Assembly (NCBI GenBank): GCA_963513935.1
Contig: OY740777.1
Coordinates: 14,433,092 to 14,497,091 of the forward strand
Reading direction: 5' to 3'
DNA length: 64,000 nucleotides
DNA from: Aphrophora alni
Taxonomy: Eukaryota; Arthropoda; Insecta; Hemiptera; Aphrophoridae
Shown here: positions 61,501 to 64,000 of the stretch, in pieces
Numbering within the stretch: the first letter of the stretch is position 1
How the letters are laid out: each line of letters starts with the position of its first letter
Program-made: the position numbers and the translations under genes
The notes under the pieces: generated by a model
What the model was told of the DNA's origin: nothing
The model's input: only the letters and a program-made list of their open reading frames with translations
Databases searched by the model: none

Positions 61501-62883
61501 TTTATTTTTTCGTATTAATGAAACATTTCATCGGCATTTTTATCTGGGTATTTAGATGTATGATATTAACGCAAGCTATTTAAGTTTATATTACAAAATA
61601 ATACATTTGGTAAATAAAAAAATAACTATTTTGTTTTCAAATTGAACATAATTAAAATAATTTCCACCTTAAACTAAAGAATTGTTCTAAATCGAATGTT
61701 ACTGAAATTAAAGAAATGGTTTGTTTACAACCACAAATAACCTAAAATCTCCGCTTTAGTTATTTAGTTGCCATTTAGAAATCGTAGATATAAAACAAAC
61801 CCTATTGAATTCGTTGAGTTTATATACAGGGTGATTCGCATAAGGTTCCAAGCACTTTCTGAGCTGATTACACTTGTAAAAATAATGAGAAGAGTTCATA
61901 ATAAACATCCGGAAATGATTTGTATTCGAGTGATCTGGAATTTTCTTTCTTTTTCTTTTTTTTTTTTTTTTTTTTCACAAAATACAAAAATTACTGGTCG
62001 CCATTTAGAAACTGCAAAAAAAATCAAGAAAATTTAAAAAAAAATCAAGAAAATTTAAATTCATAACAATACTGAATTGTTTATACCTTACAACCTTTCT
62101 ATTTAAATTATTTTAGACATGGGGTTTTTATGTGTTTAAAAAGGGATTTAGGGGATACAAGGGAAATTTAAAAAATCTACCCAAATTACCTATAATTTAA
62201 AAGTTCCTAGAATAATCAATATCTACCATTTAAATTTGATGCATGAATTGTATAGTTGTAATTTAAAATTGTAGCTTAATTATTTAGTCATTTCGAGCCG
62301 CCATTTTGAAATGATAACAGATATCGAAGAAACTTTAAAGTTAAAATGTTTGTGTTTATAAGATATTTAAAATGAGGTGTTTGAATATTTTGTAAACAGA
62401 TCAACATGTATTATTTTACAATAAATATTGAGCTTGACTTGTGAGATAATATTAGATAGAAAAAAACTCGAACATAAGATCTCACAAAAAGCTTTTTATG
62501 ACATCTTGTGTTCGAGTTTTTTTTTTCTATCATACATTATTTTGATTTTAAGAATGAAGTGGTTAAATCTCATCTTCGGTTCAACATTTTTTACCAGATT
62601 TATGGTAAATTTAAACTTTATTTCATGTTTCTACGGTAAATCCACACTATGTACACTTTGTGTATATATTTTATAATTTCCATAGTTACGAATTAAAGTG
62701 CAGACTAAATATATTTAACAATTTATTTGTATGTTTTATCAACGTTTAATGTCATTCTTATTGTTATAAACAGTTTACTGAAGAATGTACCCAACTCCTA
62801 CGTCTATACCAAGTCTGTAGCCGAAGATTACGTGAGAACACAAAGCAAAGGGTTACCAATAGCAGTGTTTAGACCAAGCATAA
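53070..62883 (+). CDS. Fatty acyl-CoA reductase (FAR), 5' part, four coding exons, runs off the window
   Basis: FARs reduce long-chain fatty acyl-CoA to fatty alcohol with NADPH, for waxes, pheromones or ether lipids, usually at the ER or peroxisome. The spliced exons (53070-53270, 56110-56349, 57780-57925, 62774-62883) give about 232 residues plus one base. Visible motifs are the Rossmann TGGTGFMG at residues 21-28, NIVFHAAATVRF in exon 2, FVHVSTAYSNC at the start of exon 3, and the catalytic YVYTK (Y205-K209, the YxxxK of extended SDRs) followed by AEDYVR and VFRPSI. All four donors are GTAAGT and all acceptors are AG. Phases are 0, 0, 2 and 1 and join without a stop. Insect FARs are about 500 residues, so the rest of the Rossmann domain and the C-terminal 'sterile' FAR_C domain must lie downstream. 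I see nothing resembling the next exon in 62884-64000. The particular FAR paralogue cannot be told. Confidence 0.95.
54010..54570 (+). repeat. Family A copy (plus) in FAR intron 1
   Basis: AACATTGCACAAACTATCTC, CCTCAAAACCAAATAAAATC, GTGTCATTATTGTTCACATT, AGAGACTCTACACTAGAG and TTTGAGAAAATCGTAATTTT. Confidence 0.65.
55471..55516. repeat. Poly-T run, 46 bp
   Basis: Uninterrupted T; possibly a poly-A tail of an old minus-strand retroposon. Confidence 0.9.
56110..56349 (+). CDS. FAR coding exon 2
   Basis: Exon of 80 codons between acceptor CAG (56107-56109) and donor GTAAGT (56350), phase 0 at both ends. It encodes VFNRIDEKSRHKVVVVDGD through GLGLSETDRQSLIENVN, the conserved NIVFHAAATVRF, and AINILGTKAMVELAKEMKELK. 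Codon and base composition are clearly higher in GC than the flanking introns. The linker between FEDLVF and HKVV looks a few residues shorter than in FAR proteins I know. That is a minor point and could be normal variation. Confidence 0.94.
56350..57779 (+). other. FAR intron 2 (1,430 bp)
   Basis: AT-rich. It contains a short TAACCTAACTTAACTTAACC run (about 57240-57262), related to the TTAGG-type repeats, and a minus-oriented family A fragment (57430-57720). No coding signal was seen. Confidence 0.85.
57430..57720 (-). repeat. Family A fragment (minus) in FAR intron 2
   Basis: GAAGACGCGTTTATAAAGTA and TTGATTTTGGGGATAGATGA, then GCGAGAAAATG..TTTTGCACAG. Confidence 0.55.
57780..57925 (+). CDS. 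FAR coding exon 3
   Basis: Exon of 48 codons plus 2 nt. It lies between acceptor GCAG (57776-57779) and donor GTAAGT (57926-57931). It begins AFVHVSTAYSNC, which contains the Ser/Thr of the SDR active site (HVSTAYS), and continues to LDKPSLEHLTP. It ends with two bases (tt) that pair with the first base of exon 4 to give Phe, so the reading frame is restored exactly. Confidence 0.93.
58375..58620 (+). repeat. Family C copy in FAR intron 3
   Basis: GGCTCACTTATAGGGAGAAT, GACAATCCCGAGGGAG, TAGCTGGATCTACACTATTT and GTCTTGTGTTAGATACC. Confidence 0.65.
61823..61980. repeat. TACAGGGTG-ended repeat fragment with poly-T
   Basis: TATATACAGGGTGATTCGCA; an uninterrupted T-run at about 61950-61975. Confidence 0.5.
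62420..62530. repeat. Near-perfect hairpin, ~36 bp arms
   Basis: ACTCGAACATAAGATCTCAC followed by AAAAAGCTTTTTATGACATC and TTGTGTTCGAGTT, bounded by TAGATAGAAAA and TTTTTCTATC. The preceding TTGAGCTTGACTTGTGAGA also precedes the element at 21.48 kb, so this is its terminus plus an inverted copy. Confidence 0.75.
62774..62883 (+). CDS. FAR coding exon 4
   Basis: Exon of 110 nt between acceptor AACAG (62769-62773) and donor GTAAGT (62884-62889). After the split Phe codon it encodes LLKNVPNSYVYTKSVAEDY, then VRTQSKGLPIAVFRPSI, and ends with one base of the next codon. YVYTK is the YxxxK catalytic pair, and the RPSI motif is typical of the region just after it in FARs. Intron 3 before it is about 4.8 kb and full of repeats. 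Confidence 0.92.
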
Positions 62884-63019
62884 GTAAGTCACAGTATAGT
62901 TATATTGTATTTACAATAGACTGAAGTGGAGCGAGTATTTTAGTCAATTTTTTGAAAACACTAAAATATTTTAGAGTTGCGAGTTTTTTACGAGTATCGT
63001 ATAAAAAGGAAGAAGTTGA

Positions 63020-63160
63020 TGGGTGCCATCGTGGTATTTACCCAGCTCTATCATACAATCTAATGTCCTCTAAATTTAATGAAAAAAGTTGATTTCTTGG
63101 GATTTATATGAATCTATAATTGTATTGGTAGATTAAGTGCTTTTAAACAATAGTGTAAGT
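63020..63160 (+). repeat. Family B copy in FAR intron 4
   Basis: GGGTGCCATCGTGGTATTTA, CCCAGCTCTATCATACAAT, AAGTTGATTTCTTGGGATTT and TGTATTGGTAGATTAAG. Confidence 0.65.
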
Positions 63161-63249
63161 TTGATCAGGACATAAAAAACTGTCTTAACATGATTTATTT
63201 AGGTTGAATGAAACTTGAATTTCCATGACTAGTTTGGAAAATTAAAAAA

Positions 63250-63480
63250 TGGGAGCAGTGAGCTTGTAGTGTGATTTAGGGGTAGATGGCATGGGAAAAA
63301 AACAAAATAACGATTTTGTCATAATCGGCTTTGACAATTTTTATTAATCTTTGATCATTTGTAGTCTCTTAGGGCCCCAACAAAACTCATTATTTGACAT
63401 TTATGCAAAAATTTCGGTTCATTTATTATTGAGGGGGCAAAATTACCATAACCTAGTTAAAGTTTCTCAAACGTTTTTAA
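63250..63480 (-). repeat. Family A fragment (minus) in FAR intron 4
   Basis: ATTTTGTCATAATCGGCTTT, GATCATTTGTAGTCTCTTAG and TTCGGTTCATTTATTATTGA. Confidence 0.55.
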
Positions 63481-64000
63481 ACATTCCACTCTATTAAAAT
63501 TTAGGACTGGGGAATTTAAAGACTTTTGTTACCGGTATATTCAGATTTTCTTTAAAACAAACATACTTATTAAAAAACCCATGATGGAATTATTGGGTAA
63601 TTATCGATTAGTTAATTTTAAAATGGTCCTGGTTTAAAAACATTTTGAAAATTAAAAATAATTCACCAAGTGATCTGTAACCTATGACAACCGTAAATGT
63701 TATCTGCTATAAAAAATATGAAAGTTGTTGCTAAAAAATATACATTTCACAGCTAACCAACAATAAAACAAAAAGCAGTGATAATTATAATATTTTTATG
63801 GGTTTAAAGTATTTATTTAAAAAAAATAATATATTTAAAACTTAAGTTTTTTTTTCAAAACTACAATGTACAAATAAATACTTTACCATGCTGTATTGAT
63901 TGTGGAGTTCCTAATTTATAGAGGTATTGTAATCTAGCAATTCTAGTTGTAAATTTTAAAAAGTAATGAAATATTTATTTTTCATGATATGTTCTTTATG

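Larger units (their letters stand above)
57926..62773 (+). other. FAR intron 3 (4,848 bp)
   Basis: Large intron with a family C repeat (58375-58620), a TTTGCTCACT-rich segment with imperfect inverted repeats (about 58670-59160), a possible family E end (60848), a TATACAGGGTGATTC end (61823), a poly-T run (61950-61975) and a perfect-looking hairpin (62452-62530). 59160-60840 shows nothing recognisable beyond AT-rich sequence. Confidence 0.8.
62884..64000 (+). other. FAR intron 4, truncated by the window end
   Basis: Starts GTAAGT. It contains a family B repeat (about 63020-63160) and a minus-oriented family A fragment (63250-63480). I looked for the expected next FAR exon (beginning with the continuation of RPSI and a WxxP-type segment) and did not find it. 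Confidence 0.75.

Overview
This is an AT-rich, gene-poor stretch of eukaryotic, almost certainly insect, nuclear DNA. The evidence is a spliced fatty acyl-CoA reductase (FAR) gene with consensus GT-AG introns, TTAGG-type repeats, and degenerate arthropod-type transposable elements: Jockey-, RTE- and R1-like LINEs, a Helitron, a Mutator-like element and many MITEs. A hemipteran-type large genome is plausible, but the sequence alone does not settle the order.

Layout. 1-52.9 kb is intergenic, or possibly the 5' untranslated introns of the FAR gene, and consists almost entirely of repeats. It holds LINE relics (about 0.74-1.63 kb; 23.2-23.3 kb antisense; 47.3-47.5 and 49.2-49.4 kb antisense), a Mutator-like transposase ORF (28.8-29.7 kb, minus strand), a broken Helitron helicase (47.7-48.0 kb), several inverted-repeat elements with readable ends and target-site duplications, a dimeric ~65 bp satellite (12.3-13.4 kb), a long-period tandem array (42.5-43.9 kb), a ~400 bp TTAGG array embedded in a dispersed repeat (41.5-41.9 kb), and microsatellites. 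53.07-62.88 kb carries four coding exons of the FAR gene (plus strand), encoding the first ~232 residues with the NADP-binding and catalytic motifs. The rest of the gene lies beyond the right end.

The dispersed repeats fall into a few families that can be recognised by eye. Family A is a non-coding element of ~0.7-1 kb, with more than a dozen partial copies. Family B/D is a composite that contains the TTAGG array. Family C contains a GGATCTACAC-type core. Family E consists of MITEs starting TACAGGGTG with TA target sites. Family F is a fold-back element of which two copies are flanked by different 11-12 bp direct repeats. Family G has two copies, at 38.5 and 48.5 kb. All repeat assignments come from visual comparison of copies within this window; no database was consulted. 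No bacterial, CRISPR, or clear tRNA/rRNA feature was seen.
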